From assembly GCA_963383645.1 (NCBI GenBank), contig OY726566.1, positions 98,968,302-99,032,301 on the forward strand: a DNA stretch of 64,000 nucleotides, in the 5' to 3' direction. A program made the position numbers and the translations under genes. The DNA comes from Muscardinus avellanarius. Taxonomy: Eukaryota; Chordata; Mammalia; Rodentia; Gliridae. The notes beneath the pieces were generated by a model, which saw nothing but the letters and a program-made list of their open reading frames with translations, was not told where the DNA came from and ran no database searches. This document shows positions 1-12,620 of this stretch, piece by piece (position 1 is the stretch's first letter; the number at the start of each line of letters is the position of its first letter).

Positions 1-1100
1 GGGCCTTAAGGTCTGGTCCTGTCCCTCACGCCGATGCCACTGCTCCTGGCACACAGCTGCCGCCACTTTGGGTTTGGGGCCCAGACAATGCTGCCCGTTG
101 CTGGTGCAGATTTGAGAGCACACCGTTTCCTCTCCTAGAAGGAGACCCCCTTCCCTGTCGTTAGTGCAATCCCCATGGTATGCGAGGCCCTTAAACTCTA
201 GACCTCTGCGGTTTCGTCACCTGCCTCAACCCCTCCCTCTCCATCTCCCTCCCTTATAAAACATCACGGAGGCCCTAGGATAAGTCAAGCATGGCGTGGG
301 CACCAGAAACTAGATAAACTCCATTCCAACCCAGAAAAGGGTAGCCAGACCTATGATGTACGCGTGCAATAAAGCAACAGAGGTAAGGGTCCTGTTGGGC
401 ATGAGGAGGGAGATTCAGTTCTGCCTCCCGGGGCCCAGCCGGGATGTCACCTCCTGTGGGAGCTCCCCAGTCACCCAGCTGTGCCCGCCCCCCACCCGGC
501 CCTTTGCTGAGCAGGGCAGTAATGAATGTGTGTGTCTCCTGTTCCCCTAAGAATTAGCATTCCTCTTCTCCGAGCACCCAGCACTGTGGCTTGTATGTAG
601 TGAGCGTGCCGTGCGTGTTTATGGTTGTTTCAAATGTGTCCAAGTCTCAGAGTCAGTAGCAACCTTCTAAAACAAAGTACTGTACTAAGAGTCCATGTCC
701 CCCTTTCCTCTGAGGGGGACAGAAGTGTGCTGGAAGACTCTGGCCAGGACATCTGGCTGCTGGACCCTGCCACGTGTGAGCAGGACCCTCTACAAAGCCT
801 CTTCTCACCCGCCCTGTCCCTGCATCTCCGGGACAGCGGAGGCCCCAGCTTCACAGGAGCGCGGGGCAGAGCAGCGGTCCCTTTCATGGAAGTGACAAAG
901 CAGACCAGCTGCAGGAAAAGAGAATGTGCTTTCACTCCTGGGGACACAGCAGCGTGGCCAGCGACACCACGCACTGAAGAGGACAGTCTCCAGTTGGCGA
1001 ATAAAACCTCGCTCTTTGTGTAGCATTCAGCAATGCCCAAAGGGCCTGGCTTTCAAACTCAGACTCTGGACTTTGGCCACTTCGTGCTGTGAGTGAGGAT
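1..1100. other. Intronic DNA, nothing recognised
   Basis: Moderately GC-rich sequence with no recognisable repeat or exon. Short open frames on both strands overlap each other and have no protein resemblance I recognise. Confidence 0.5.
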
Positions 1101-1104
1101 AGTG

Positions 1105-1560
1105 CGGTGCGGTCCCGTGGTAACTGTTTCCTGCTGCATAACCAGTGGCCACAGAACCAAAGCCTTCACATAAGCCATTATCCCCCACCTGTAGGCCGGG
1201 ACTCAGCAGGGGCCAGACTGGGTGGTCTGGCCAACTTATCTCTTGAAGATGTAATCAAGACAGCCTCCAAGCCCACTGATGGAGGCTGTTGGCTGGAGGC
1301 CTCAGTTCCTCCCGATGTGGGCCTCCACAAGGCTGTTCACAATGTGGCTGCCAGAGCCAGAGGGCTGAGAGAATGATGGAGAGATGGAGAGACCGATAAG
1401 ACACACACTCGCACCAAGACACAGCCTCCTCTATGGTCTAACCATGGAAGCAATGCACATCATTTCTGCCAGATTCCATTGGTTCTACAACCAACTCTGA
1501 ATTCCAGGAGGTGAGGCTCATTAGCCCACCTTGGAGGCCGTGTACCAGGGTCATATACTG
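1105..1560 (-). repeat. Ancient LTR-like interspersed repeat (MaLR/MLT1-type), antisense
   Basis: The order of motifs (GGCCTCAGTTCCTC, GTGGGCCTCCACAAGGCTG, a purine GAGAGATGGAGAGACC stretch, ATTCCATTGGTT, and CCACCTTGGAGGC at the end) follows an old mammalian LTR-type repeat I know from antisense copies. It is strongly diverged and has no coding part. The subfamily name is uncertain. Confidence 0.4.
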
Positions 1561-1740
1561 GCAATGGCTTCTTGGCACCCCGTTCTGCCTGGCCGCTTCC
1601 TCTCCAGAATGAAATAGGTAGATAGATTCATCATCCTGCATTTCAGAGATGCCAACAGGTACCTGTGGTTTGAAAGGGCTGCAGATGCTTTAGAAAATAG
1701 GTGTGAATATTTAACGGGTTCAGAACTTTGGGAGGAAGAC

Positions 1741-1760
1741 ACACACACACACACACACTT
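1741..1760. repeat. (CA)n microsatellite
   Basis: About nine uninterrupted CA units directly before the T-rich start of an antisense L1 fragment. Confidence 0.9.
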
Positions 1761-1985
1761 TTTTATTGTGGGAAAATATATCTAACATAAAATTTGTTAT
1801 TTTAACCATTTTTAAGTATATGGTTCAGTGGCATTAAGTATATTTATACTGTCATGCAATCATCTCCACCATCCGTCTCCAGAACTCACATGCACTCTAT
1901 TTTTGGTAAAACGGAAGCTACCTAGCAAACAATAACTCCTCATTCTCCTCTAACCCGGCCCTGGGCAGCCACCACTCTACTTTTG

Positions 1986-2197
1986 TGGGTGTGGGTGTGT
2001 GTGTGGTGGTGGGGGGTGGGTACTGGGAATTGAACTCAGGGGCAGTGTACCTCTGAGCTACACCCCCAGCCCTATATATTTTTTATTCTTTATTTTGAAA
2101 CAGGGCCTAAGTAGCTGAGGCTGGCCAGGAACCTGTGGTCCTCCTTTCTCAGCCTCCCAAGTACTGGGATGATAGGCATGCGTCACCACGCCTGGCT
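1986..2197 (-). mobile_element. B1-dID SINE inserted in L1
   Basis: Antisense composite SINE: ID-derived part (GAACTCAGGGGCAGTGTACC, GAGCTACACCCCCAGCCC), A/T-rich linker, then the B1-like part ending CACCACGCCTGGCT. It is flanked by similar CTCTACTTTT copies (about 1976 and 2199), a target-site duplication inside L1. Confidence 0.85.
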
Positions 2198-2507
2198 CTC
2201 TACTTTTTGTCTCAATGAATCAGACTGCTCTAGAAACCTCACAGAAGCAGAACTGTATACTACTGGCCCTTTGTGACTGCTATTTGCCATTTTGTTAGCA
2301 AAATGTCCTCTAGGTTCATCCATATGCTATCATGTATCAGAATTCCCTCCTTTTTAAAAGCTGAATGGTATTCCATTGCAGGCCTGTGTCACGTGTTGTT
2401 TATCCATTCATCTGTCCATGGACATGTGGGTGGTCTCAGCCTTTTGGCTGTTGTGAATAATGCTGCCACCATGAACATGGGTCGTCTTTGCCTTCTTCTC
2501 CTTCTTC

Positions 2508-2637
2508 TTTTAGACAGTCTCACTATATTGCCCAGGCTGGACTCAAATTCCTGACTCCTAGGCTCAAGTAATCCTCCTGCCTCAACCTCCTAAGTGCTAA
2601 GACTATAGGCATGTGCTTTTACAAACCATGCCTGGCA
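2508..2637 (-). mobile_element. Old 7SL-derived monomer (FLAM/PB1-like)
   Basis: Antisense monomer without an ID part. GTCTCACTATATTGCCCAGG, CTCAAGTAATCCTCCTGCCT and ATGCCTGGC match a 7SL/Alu-like monomer more closely than the squirrel composite SINEs. It probably predates the B1-dID family. Confidence 0.7.
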
Positions 2638-2640
2638 TTT

Positions 2641-3590
2641 ACAAATATTTTAAAAAGGCTAAATATGCAAACATATTTTAAACACGCTGCCCATGTTTTA
2701 AACATTTTCAACAACTCATGTCATGGATACAGCGTCACTCAAGCTCTTCGCGACAACGCTCTTGCTTTGGGCTACTCGGGGCTGGCAGTGTGGAAAGGGG
2801 AGACATTCCTCCTGCTCCACGGGGCTGGGCAGCCCCGCTGGCTCAGGCTGGACACGGCAGCTTAGTGAGGGTTGACGATGACCTCAAAGACAGGCAGGTT
2901 CAACTCTACTTAAGTATTACTACAGTTTTGGTTTAACCCTTTCCAAACTAATGGTCTATAGTAAAATATATATGTTTTTCAAACTCTAAACAAATAGTCT
3001 TATTGAAATAAGTGTGTAACAGATCGTGAGTTAAAGTTACTACAAAGGAAATTATAACTGAACATTGGCTCTTATAAAGCTCAGTTAATGATTCTAAGCA
3101 GGGTTGAGAAGTTCAAAATTATAACATAAATGGCGAGTATGTAAAAATGGAAGTTTTTCCCTCCTCGAGCAGAGGGGCAAAATGCTGCCATCTCACCTAC
3201 GGGAATTCTCCCTGACTAATGGAGGCCGTACTCCCCCCACGGAGGTGACCCTCACAGCCTCCCCCGAGAGCCAGGGCTGGCCACCCCAAAGAGCTTCTGT
3301 GGCCAAACCATCCCAGGCCTGGGGCCATGCCACGGGAGCTGAGGTGGGCTTCTAGAAGCATCCCAACCGTCTGGAAATCAATCGAGCAGTGGGTGATCAT
3401 GTACATTTTATAAGTGTTCCCAAACTCTATACGCCTGCCACTGTGTAAACCAATTTACTACCTTCAATAAAACATTTACTGAGTATCTATATTATGCCAG
3501 GCATCACTAGGAGTTTAGGATCCAGGAAACACTGTTGAAGAAAACAGACATGTATACTGAAAACAGATCATCTAAGGTTAATAATTTTTG
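2641..3590. other. Intronic DNA, possible ancient repeat near 3465-3570
   Basis: AT-rich sequence. Around 3465-3570, AAAACATTTACTGAGTATCT and TATGCCAGGCATCACTAGG resemble an ancient MIR/L2-type motif. The rest shows nothing recognisable. Confidence 0.35.
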
Positions 3591-3593
3591 GGG

Positions 3594-3753
3594 GAGCTGG
3601 GCGTGGTAGGCATGCCTATAATTCCAAAGTCAGCCTTAGGAACATCGTGATGCTCTCAGCAATTTAGAGAGGCTTTATTTCCAAATAAAAAATAACACTG
3701 GGCTGAAGGTTCAATTCCCAGCACCACCAAAAAAAAAAAAAAAAAAAAAAAAG
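3594..3753 (+). mobile_element. Truncated B1-dID SINE with long A tail
   Basis: Sense copy beginning AGCTGGGCGTGGTAGGCATG, with part of the B1 region deleted, then CAGCAATTTAGAGAGGC, TTCAATTCCCAGCACCACC and an A run of about 24 at 3729-3752. Confidence 0.8.
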
Positions 3754-3768
3754 AGAATTTAAATATTG

Positions 3769-3946
3769 CTAGGTATGGTGGTACATGCCGGTAATCCCAG
3801 TACTTGGGAGGCCGAGACAGGAGGACTGCAGGTCTAAAGCCAGTGAATGGTAGCTTAGTGAAACCCTGTTTCAAAATAAAAAGGGCCAGGGGTGTAACTT
3901 AGAGGCAGAGTGCCCCTGGATTCAATCCCCAGTGCCCCGCTATAAA
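3769..3946 (+). mobile_element. B1-dID SINE
   Basis: Complete sense copy: GGTATGGTGGTACATGCCGG, TAATCCCAGTACTTGGGAGG, CCCTGTTTCAAAATAAAAAG, then ID part GTGTAACTTAGAGGCAGAG and TTCAATCCCCAGTGCC. Confidence 0.9.
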
Positions 3947-3949
3947 TAA

Positions 3950-5635
3950 TTGGGGTTTTATTTTTAAAAAGGGTAGGGTGTGAGCTGCCCCTAACCTTTG
4001 CCTCAGTCTACCTTATCTGTGCTCGAAGTCCTCCACCAGAAACCCTCACTAGGTTCAACGTGGCAAGCACCTAGGAGGGGATGCTGTCGCCTGGTCCCCA
4101 AATGTGCAAACTCCAAGCAGTATAGGATCTGCTAACCAGCCCTTCTGCCCTATGCTAAGCAAAAGCCCAGCTTAAACAGTTTAGATTTGTGTCTAATAAA
4201 TACAAATGTTAAAACAGCTAGTCTGGGGGCTGATGGGTGGAGAGGTAGGTGGAAGAGGAATCCAGATGAGATTAAATAGCTTCTCAGCGAGAGGGTGAGT
4301 CACTGGGAGGACCAGATTCTAGGGTCCTTCTTAGCCAAGCTCTGCAAAGCTGTGACTCCAAGTACATGCAGGGCAAGTTCACCCTCATTCACCCTCAACC
4401 CACCGTAAGATGCCACCACGGTCGGCAAATACACCAGGGCCCTGGGCCTGGAGGCCAGCCCTTGCGCCCGTCCCTCTCACGGCCCCACGAGGCCTGGCGG
4501 GTCCAGCCGGGTCACCCCTTGCTCTCATTGACCTCGTGGCTTGGAGCTGTGACCTTCCCTCCTCCCCGCCCCCCACCACTGCCATCTCCTTGCGCTTTCT
4601 ACATCTAGGCTTTCCAGCGCTCGCTCTCCTCCTGCAGCCCCTAAGTGGGGTGACTGTGGAGGACAGCTTGACCTCTGCTCAGTGGAACCAGACGAGGGCA
4701 GCCTGAGACTGGAGCGCAGAGGAAGGACTGGAAGAGCTGGCTTCCCACCCTCACCTCTAGAGTCAGGGTCAAGGTCAAGGCCTGAGGAGAGGCCGGTGGA
4801 CAGTAGCGGCTACTGTCCGTTCTCTTTCACGGGTATGTTGGGGGTGGGATCCCAGCTACAGGTCAGTGTCTGAGAGGGCGAGCACCTTTTTGTTTTCATC
4901 CACAGCCTACAATTTTAGCATCAAATCCTTCCCTGAATACCGTGGTATAGGATAGTATTGGGGTATCAATCATATGCCTCTACTATTTTTAACTCCAGAG
5001 ATGAGCGCCCACGTAAAATCACTTTCCCTCTTCCCACCTCCCACCCACCCAACATCCAAACAGCAGACTTAAAAATATTAATGTTCATTTTAAGAATTCT
5101 CCTACATTCACATTAACGTCATCAGGACAGAACCTGGAATAACTTGAGTCAGAGTGACCATCAACCCATAAGCGTGCTGGGTACGCCCAGGGGCTTTATG
5201 CATATGAAATACACCACAATCTTATTTCCAGTCCTCTCAAGGGTTCATACCTTCCAAGTCAATCCTCAGTATTAAAAAGGCAATGGAGAGCAACTCTCAG
5301 AATCCAGCTTTCCTAGTTGCCAGTTGGGGATCCAGAGCCAACACTAAAGGTTAATCTTGTTGCATCCCGGAGGTGAGCAGAGAACGCTGGGCGTGGTCCA
5401 GCCGCGGAGCTCCCTCCAAGGGCCGGGAAATGCTTCAGCGGGCATCCACTCCGTCCTGGGGAAACCTGCACAAGCCAGCGTGCCATCAGAGGGAGGCAGT
5501 GGCGTTTTGTTGGTATTAATGGTGCTGCCCAATTCAATCACCACAAAGAAGTCCATGTGCCCAGGAGAATCCTGAAGCGCTCGGGAGCCAGGTGTGGCCA
5601 AGCGCAAGGGCATCATTTGAAGTCACGTGTGTTCT
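3950..5635. other. Intronic DNA, GC-rich in the middle
   Basis: Unique sequence with a GC-rich stretch at about 4380-4760 that opens frames on both strands. No splice-bounded exon, domain or repeat was recognised. Confidence 0.4.
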
Positions 5636-5639
5636 ACGC

Positions 5640-5906
5640 TGTGTGTGTTTGTTCCTTGGGATTGAACCCAGGACTTTCTACCTCTGAGGTACACTCCAGC
5701 CCTATTTTATTTTTATTGATTTATTTTTCCTCTTGTGGTATTGGGAATTGGGCCCAGGGTCATTCTACCTCGAGCTACACCCCAGCCCTATTAGATTTTT
5801 TATTTTGAAACAGGGTCTCGCTAGGTTGCTGAGCTGGGCCTGGAATCTGCAATCTCCTGTCTCAGCCTCCCAGGTACTGGGATTATTGGTGTGCAGCACT
5901 GTGCTT
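5640..5906 (-). mobile_element. B1-dID SINE with an additional ID-like monomer
   Basis: Antisense. A partial ID-type unit (ATTGAACCCAGGACTTTCTA, TACACTCCAGCCC) lies at 5650-5706, then T/A-rich spacer, then a full B1-dID with its own ID part (GGGCCCAGGGTCATTCTACC) and B1 part ending near 5905. The element thus has two ID-like modules. Confidence 0.8.
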
Positions 5907-5909
5907 ATG

Positions 5910-7510
5910 AGAAAGAACCTGCCTGCTATCCAATCTGGAATGAAAATAAATATTTCTTGTGAAATAGCCCAGAATTATCTTCACACAACATTATTGATAT
6001 ATATTAGCTAAATGGCAAGTCCCTCGACGGTAGAATCGTTCTGTCCTAATTACCTATGTTTGGTGTGGAGCCTAATACTTGTCTGCTGCAGAGGAGGGGC
6101 TCAGAGCTCAGACTCATCAAGTCCCGACTAGATCTCTCCCTGAGTCAAGCACGCCCATCCCTGCTGGACACAACTCCCCACCGGTCCAAGCATAACGTGT
6201 GGTCTCAAATGGAATCACACCGCATCTACACAGGAGAGCGCCTGCCCGCCTTTAGTGGTAAGAGCACTGAACGTGGAGTCAGGGGAGGGCAAAGGGCCAA
6301 GAGCACTGCAGGCCCTGACCATGCGGGCCTCCCTACCAGCCAGGTGTCTGACCTACCGAGCTCTGCCTCCCAGGCCTGCAAACTGCTGGTCTCCAGCACC
6401 TGGCCAAGCGCCGGAAGCCTAGTATGGATTCAATGTAAATTGGTTGAACAGGCATCTGTAATGAAGAAATGGGATTAGATAATTGCCTGGATCTCTTTGC
6501 GGCCCCCAGTGCTGGGGCTGTGGGGAAACTCCTTCACTTTAGACAAAAGGAGAGCCGCCCTCCTCGTTAGCAGTCTGGTACTGGCTGTGCTCGTGGTTAG
6601 CTGCAGAGCTGGTTTACACGTCCCTACAGCGCCATCCTTTCCATTGTGCAAACATCTGGCGTGGCTGCGGACAAAGCCGAGCATCAAATAACATGGCAGT
6701 TGCTGGCAATTTAGCCCTCTGATGATCCCTTTGCCACTATAATTAATAAATTTCAGTGCGCACGTCTGTGGAGAGAGTGACAACAGACTTCTGCTCTCTT
6801 TCAATATAACAAGGTAACAACACCAGACACGCGATGTGACTGAGGCTTGCTCTTTTGAGTCCCGTGCCCCTGGGCAGGAAACGTCGCCCAGATGTTTAAA
6901 CCCTGCTCTGACGCTGCAGTAGGGAGCTACCATTCGTGAAGGAGAGGCTGGGCCAAAGGAAAGCTCGACCCTTCGCCTCGCCAACCTCGTGGGATGTGTC
7001 GGACCCGGGGTTGCCTAGCAGGGAAGACACCAGAGGACGAGGCTGCGAGCCTGTCAGGAGAGCTGGCTGGGACCGGCTGGCTCAAGGCCCTGGACGAGTC
7101 GACTTCTCAATTTCCACCTGCGTAAGTGGTAAAGAACTGGCGCTGTTCTGGTGATTAAATGAAATAGTATACATGGGGGTACTCTGTCAAGCACAAAATT
7201 ATATTAATACATTAATGAGTTAAGAACTGTGTCCGACTGGGGAAAATATCCAGATTTGTTTTTTTGGGGGGGAATAAAATACTCTATATGGTACATGTAT
7301 GTCTCCGTTGAGGAAGGTTTAAATCTACCAAGTGAGGATATATTTAAAAAGTGGATTTTTAAAAATTTATGTATTTAAAAATAAAATTGAAGAAAGTTGA
7401 GGTTTTTGATACAACATGCATATCTATACATGAACAGTAGATACGCAGTTTGGTTTTGGACCAATGCTGTAAGAAATTTGGCCAACCTGGTACAATTTCT
7501 AATTATGAAC
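5910..7510. other. Intronic DNA without SINEs
   Basis: No recognised repeat over about 1.6 kb except a weak MIR-like tail near 7150-7210. The stretch 6650-6850, with CCACTATAATTAATAAATTT and little repeat character, could be conserved non-coding DNA, which cannot be judged without alignment. Confidence 0.35.
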
Positions 7511-7514
7511 AGTC

Positions 7515-7860
7515 TTGTTTTTTTTTTTTTTTGTTTTTTTGGGTTTTTTCCGGCACTTGGGATGGAACCCAGGGGTATTCTACCTCCAAGATACTCCCAG
7601 CCCTATTTTTTTTTGGGGGGGGGTACTAGGGATGGAACCCAGGGGCATTCCTTCTACCTCTGAGCTCTGGGATGGAACCAAGGGGCAATCTACCTCTGAG
7701 CTACACCTCCAGCCCTATTTTTTAACTCTTTATTTTGAAACCATGTCTCACTGAGTTGCAAAGGGCCTCACTAAGTAGCTGAGGCTGTCCTTGAACCGTG
7801 ATCCTCTGGTCTCAGCCTCCCAAATGCTGGGATTATAAGCATGCGCCACCATGCCAGGCT
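7515..7860 (-). mobile_element. Stacked SINE: B1-dID plus extra ID-like units
   Basis: Antisense. After a T run, three successive ID-type units appear (GATGGAACCCAGGGGTATTC, GATGGAACCCAGGGGCATTC, GATGGAACCAAGGGGCAATC), followed by one B1 part ending CACCATGCCAGGC. Repeated ID modules suggest slippage or nested insertion. Confidence 0.8.
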
Positions 7861-7861
7861 T

Positions 7862-8002
7862 CCCAGCCCTATTTTAAAACAGAGTCTCACTAAGTTGCGG
7901 AGGGCCTCACTAAGTAGCTGAGACTGGCCATGAACCTTCGATCCTCCTGTCTCAGCCTTCCAAGTACTGGGATTACAAGCGTGCACCACCATGCCCAGCT
8001 CA
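7862..8002 (-). mobile_element. Partial B1-dID SINE
   Basis: Immediately follows the previous stack: CCCAGCCCTATTTTAAAACA, AAGTTGCGGAGGGCCTCAC and GTGCACCACCATGCCCAGC. The ID part is nearly absent, so it is a truncated copy or a B1-part duplication of the neighbour. Confidence 0.75.
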
Positions 8003-8023
8003 GTCCTGTCTTTTTTGAAGGAA

Positions 8024-8038
8024 TATATATATATACAT

Positions 8039-8089
<51 letters not shown>
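8024..8089. repeat. (TA)n/(CA)n compound microsatellite
   Basis: A short TA/TACA run (8024-8046) leads into about 22 uninterrupted CA units (8046-8089). Confidence 0.95.
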
Positions 8090-8090
<1 letters not shown>

Positions 8091-9415
8091 TTGGAGCCCA
8101 TTTTTATTTGGCACAATGACTGCCTTGTAAATCCAGTAAAAAGGCCTCTGACTACTAAAAGTCAAAAAAGGGTGTCATTAGATTCATGGGCTAAGCTCAT
8201 ACATGCTGCCTCCAGAGGGGCACCGGGAGCTGACTGCAGGTCAAAGATGAAGGACAGATCTGTGGGCCAGTTCTGCACGCTGGGCATCGTGATCCATGCC
8301 CTGGACTTGCACGGTGACCCCACGCAGGGTGCTTTTCCTGAAACGCAGACTGAGGAGCCTGCAGCTCTGAGCAGGAACTGGGACTCTCTCCTCACCCGTG
8401 CGGGGTAGTTAACTGAATGACAGTGACGGTACTATTATTATCTTTCAACTGAGAAAATACAGAATGCCCCAGTCCCAGTAGTCAAGTAATGTTTCCCCGA
8501 TATTAATCACAACAGCATCTATCTGCATCATAGAAATGTTATGGGCACATGTATTTAGCATGACTTGGCTACACATTATGTGGAGGATATCTAGATCCTT
8601 ACACATTCGTAGTAACTGCTCAGCCCAGCAGGAAAGGGAGGGCGGGCCAGGAACTTGCAGTTTTAAATCCAGCAGTCCCGGCTTGCTCGAGGCCGCGTGC
8701 CTGCTTGAGGCTGGGATCCAGGTCCTGTGGCTCCTACACCAGGATTCTCTTCAACACCTTCAACGAGTCTGGTGACTTGATTCTGCAGTCGTGAAGAAAT
8801 GAGGACCCGACACTGAAGGGGGAGAGGCCCAGACCCCAAGAGGAACGGGGACCAACCGCTGTGAGGTGCTGGACGGCTCTGGCACAGTCCCAGCTCTCCA
8901 ATTAAGGTCACAGGATGGCGGCTGTTTACTAAACCTCTTTGAGCTTATCTCATCTACAAAACGAAGATGAGCGAAGGAGCGAAGAGCAGAGGGAGCGTGC
9001 GTGAGGCTCCCGGCACATACACAGCACCTTGCGAGCGGCAGCTAGCTCGAATCTCGTGAGCGCAGTGAATGCAGACCACAGGAGCCTTTTAGTTTCTGCG
9101 CAGAGCAACAGACATCACATGTCCTCACTGATGACAACTCAGGCTGAGGAAAGGCCCAGCTGGGGGAGCCCGCTCTGGCTCCGATCCCAGAGCACTGTGC
9201 ACTGTCCTGGTGCACTGGAGTTGCTTTTCTGGGACTCAATTTTCTCCTCTACTAAATGGGATAATAAGGGCTGTCTTGAGGAATAAAGAAAACCTTTAGC
9301 AGGTGTTTATTAGGTGTCCCAGACATTCCCTTTGTCCTCTCCTTTGTAGCAGAAGACTAAGGATGCTCTGCTGCTCTCTCACTAAATTTCTGTCCAGAAA
9401 AAACGAGAACTTTAT
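8090..9415. other. Intronic DNA with weak MIR fragments
   Basis: Mostly unique. Near 8925-8975 (CTCATCTACAAAACGAAGAT) and 9220-9305 (TCTACTAAATGGGATAATAA) the sequence resembles the sense core/tail of MIR. Nothing else was recognised. Confidence 0.35.
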
Positions 9416-9595
9416 GTGTGTGTGTGGTATGGGACTGAACATAGGGACGCTCTACCACTGAGCTACAGCCCCACAGCCTTTTTAATTTTAAAACAGTGTC
9501 TAGCTATATTGCTGAGGCTGGCCTCACACATGCAATCCTCCTGCCTCAGCCTCTCAGGTACTAGGATTACAGATGTGTGCTACAGTGCCCAGCTG
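9416..9595 (-). mobile_element. B1-dID SINE
   Basis: Antisense copy: GACTGAACATAGGGACGCTC, ACCACTGAGCTACAGCCCC, then the B1 part CTCCTGCCTCAGCCTCTCAG and ACAGTGCCCAGCTGAG. Diverged. Confidence 0.85.
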
Positions 9596-9599
9596 AGAA

Positions 9600-12500
9600 T
9601 ATTTTAAGTGTGAGGTGGATAAATTTCAGTCACTTGAAAGACATATCCACATAGAATATCTTTATTTTCCTATAGTGCATGACTCATGTAAACACAGGTG
9701 AATACATTTGCATTCATTAGAGGACAAAAGAACAGTGTCCAGCATACAGTAGGCACCCAATAAATGCTTGCCTCAAACTGAATACACAGGAGTGATATTC
9801 CAGTCCTGAAGACACGCCAGTTCTGCGTGTATAAAGCCTTTCCTTGGGGTAATTAATTCTAAACTGAGAAAAACCCTGGAATCGAAAAAGCAGGAAAATA
9901 CTTTTTTTCCAAATCAATAAATAATCAAGAATGACTAGGTTGGTGTGGGCCGTCACTTAGTACTTACAGGTTCTCGGGTTTCTCTTTTGACCTGGCTGAA
10001 ATAGGCACATTTCAAGTTAGCAAAAATTCATTTGATCTTCCTGGCTCATGAAATAGATGTATTAAGTTCAATCCATCCCCACAACTCTCCCACACTCTGT
10101 CATTCTCTGCTCTGTCGGAGACATGCGTGTCCTCACATGTTCCCCCAGACATCAAATATATAGTAAGAGAGGGGGTTCCGTCACCGAGCCCAGTGGCGGA
10201 TATCTCCTGTCACCCCACAAGGGTCTCTTGGACTAATCGTGACACATCCCAGCAGGGCGTCCTCTGCTGGGGCAGGCAAAGGTGCAGGCCATTCCCCCGT
10301 GCCCCAGCCTGTGGCCATCGCTGGTCGCTGGAGCCACATGGCAAGCCCCTACAGGTCTAGGTGGTCTCACGTGTCCTTGCCCTGAACCAAGTCCAGGATC
10401 TGGACGAGCCTACCATTCCGTGGTGGACCTGTCATTCCCATCCACCTAGCAGGGTCCATGGTCACACAAAAATAGACACACACTATGGCGGGAGAGATGG
10501 GGGAGGCAGCGTCGGCTGCGGCTAGGTGCAAAGATGTCAGGTGAGAGAATGAGTGTGAGGACCAGGCTGGGCATGCCAACCCCAGGATGGGCGTGACTAG
10601 GAACCACTTACAGCTGAACAGTCACACCAGATGTTCAATGAAAAAGGAGCTGTCACTCGAGAACGGCCCTGCAACACCGATGAACCCGTGGTGAACCTGC
10701 CTCAGACAGCAGGCTGTCCCCACCTGAGAGGCCGGCTGATGCCCGCCAGCGTTTCTCCCAGCGCTCCCTCCCAGACGCCCCTCGCCTCTCACTGTGAGGC
10801 TGGCCATTTTGTTAAGAAAACAAAATGCCCGTCAATAGCTCTGTGCATAGACTTCACTCACAAACACCATCTCCATGCAAACCTAATGAAAAAGTAATAA
10901 AAGTGAAATATAGTTTATTAATATTCATACTGTCTCCCACTGCCAGCAGCTGTATGTGTTCTATCATTAGATGAGGAGGCTCTCTGCAGCCCGGTTCTCA
11001 GGAAGCCGCCACCTTCGTCATCAAAGTGACCATCACAGCGGGCAGTTGGGAGTGGAGGGGAAGGCCTAGATAGAACTGCCCGGAGCCACCTTTCATCACC
11101 GGCAAGCTGGGCGGCCTTGGGGGCCTCGCCACCCCATCTCCTGGAGGCACCACAATTAGGAAGCGGGTCGAGAATGCCAGACCAATTACCTGACATCGGT
11201 GCTCCATGGGAAAAATAAAATCTGTATTCATGATGCAGAGATGGGTATACTTGAACTTAAGGGTAGTTAAAAAGGTTTTCAAGAGGCTAGAGGAAAGTCA
11301 AGAATCGAAATAAATCAGAGCTGTTCTACGGAATGATTTACAGGACAAGAAGTTTGTTGCTAAAACCAAGACAAACTTCCAGGAGGAAAAAAAATACACT
11401 CAAGAGGAAAACACAGGGCAGGGAGGTTTACAAACAGTCTCAAAATACACCCTGCAGAAGACATTTTAGACAAATTACCCCCAAATTATGGAAGAGGCAT
11501 GCCTGGGGAATAAAATGGCCACAATGACACGGTTTAATGAAATCTTGTTCCACTGAACACAGCTCAACTGTGATCATAGTGATTTCTGTCTAACTCTCCT
11601 TGAGGGAGAGCCTAGTTCTGATCCATCATGGCGCTCGGCCTTGTTTATAATCGTGTCCAAAAATGTCTCCTGGATGATGAGCTAGAAAAAGTAGTGACAA
11701 ATCAGAATCTGAGAAGAGCAAGAAATATTTTAGGAAAAAAATGTAAAAGGCAAAAAACATATATATATTTTAGGGATTTGGGGGAAAGATGGCATAGTCT
11801 GCATGCTTTGGACTTGGGAGAACGAGCCGAAGGGGCAGAGGGTGCAGGCCAAGGAAGGACACACGAGCCACGGGAGGTTCTGGGCAGCCATGGGGAACCC
11901 TGAACTTGGCTGGCTTGCTGATGGGGGGCCTGTCTAAATACACAGTGGTGATACGCATGCGTTTTTCTTATCTAAAGGCCAATGAGAATGAAATACAATT
12001 ATTTATGTGGCAATGCAGAGGTGGGAAGAAAAAAGTATAGTTCCTATAGTTCCTTTTGATTATGGAACAGTTGGTGCAAAACAAAGAGAACCCAGGCACT
12101 TTGTGTGTCCTCTAAAGGGAGCACACAGAAAGGAACATGAGTGGAAGGAGGGTGGGATACTAAAATATCATCAGCAACCCTCGGCCAGAGACCAGTCTCC
12201 TTACAAGACAGGGGGCGCAGCACAGAGCAGGGGACCGGCCCGGGACTCCAGCTGGCTGAGCGGAGGCCCCATTTCCTCAGGTGGCGCTTGCTGCCTGGGA
12301 CACCAGCCCCGGCCTTCACACAGGTGCTGGCTGCGAACACAGCCAGCAGGAAGCCGTGCCTCTGCTCCTCAGGCCAAGGAGAAACAGAGACGCTGACCTC
12401 CGTGTTTCTGCCCAGCACCAGAAGAAGTACACATCATCTTTGTAATTTGCTTCTGTGAGGATTACAAAAATCAGCTCCTAAACAATACTCACATCCGACC

Positions 12501-12620
12501 TGGCATTTCTGCCCATTCTAGGCCCTACGTACAAATAAGCCCCAGAGCCGAAATCTCAGTTCCTGACATCGTCTCATCCCACTCCAACTTCTCAGCCTGA
12601 AAAGGTACTTTTTTTTTCTT
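9600..12620. other. Intronic DNA, nothing recognised
   Basis: Three kilobases without a clear SINE, LINE or LTR. Several short overlapping open frames on both strands lack recognisable domains, and none has convincing splice-site boundaries. Confidence 0.4.

Larger units (their letters stand above)
1759..2640 (-). mobile_element. L1M fragment, antisense, interrupted by SINEs
   Basis: Antisense L1 3' region: TTTATTGTGGGAAAATATAT, CAGTGGCATTAAGTATATTT, AATGTCCTCTAGGTTCATCC, GCTGAATGGTATTCCATTG and AATAATGCTGC occur in the usual antisense order. A B1-dID SINE (1986-2197) splits it and leaves a target-site duplication, and an older 7SL-type monomer sits near its right end. Diverged and truncated; no intact reading frame. 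Confidence 0.85.

Noticed and set aside
2876..2890. GATGACCTC on the plus strand as a hint of the next HIPK2 kinase exon
   Set aside because: The surrounding minus-strand translation does not continue with the kinase sequence expected after exon 2.
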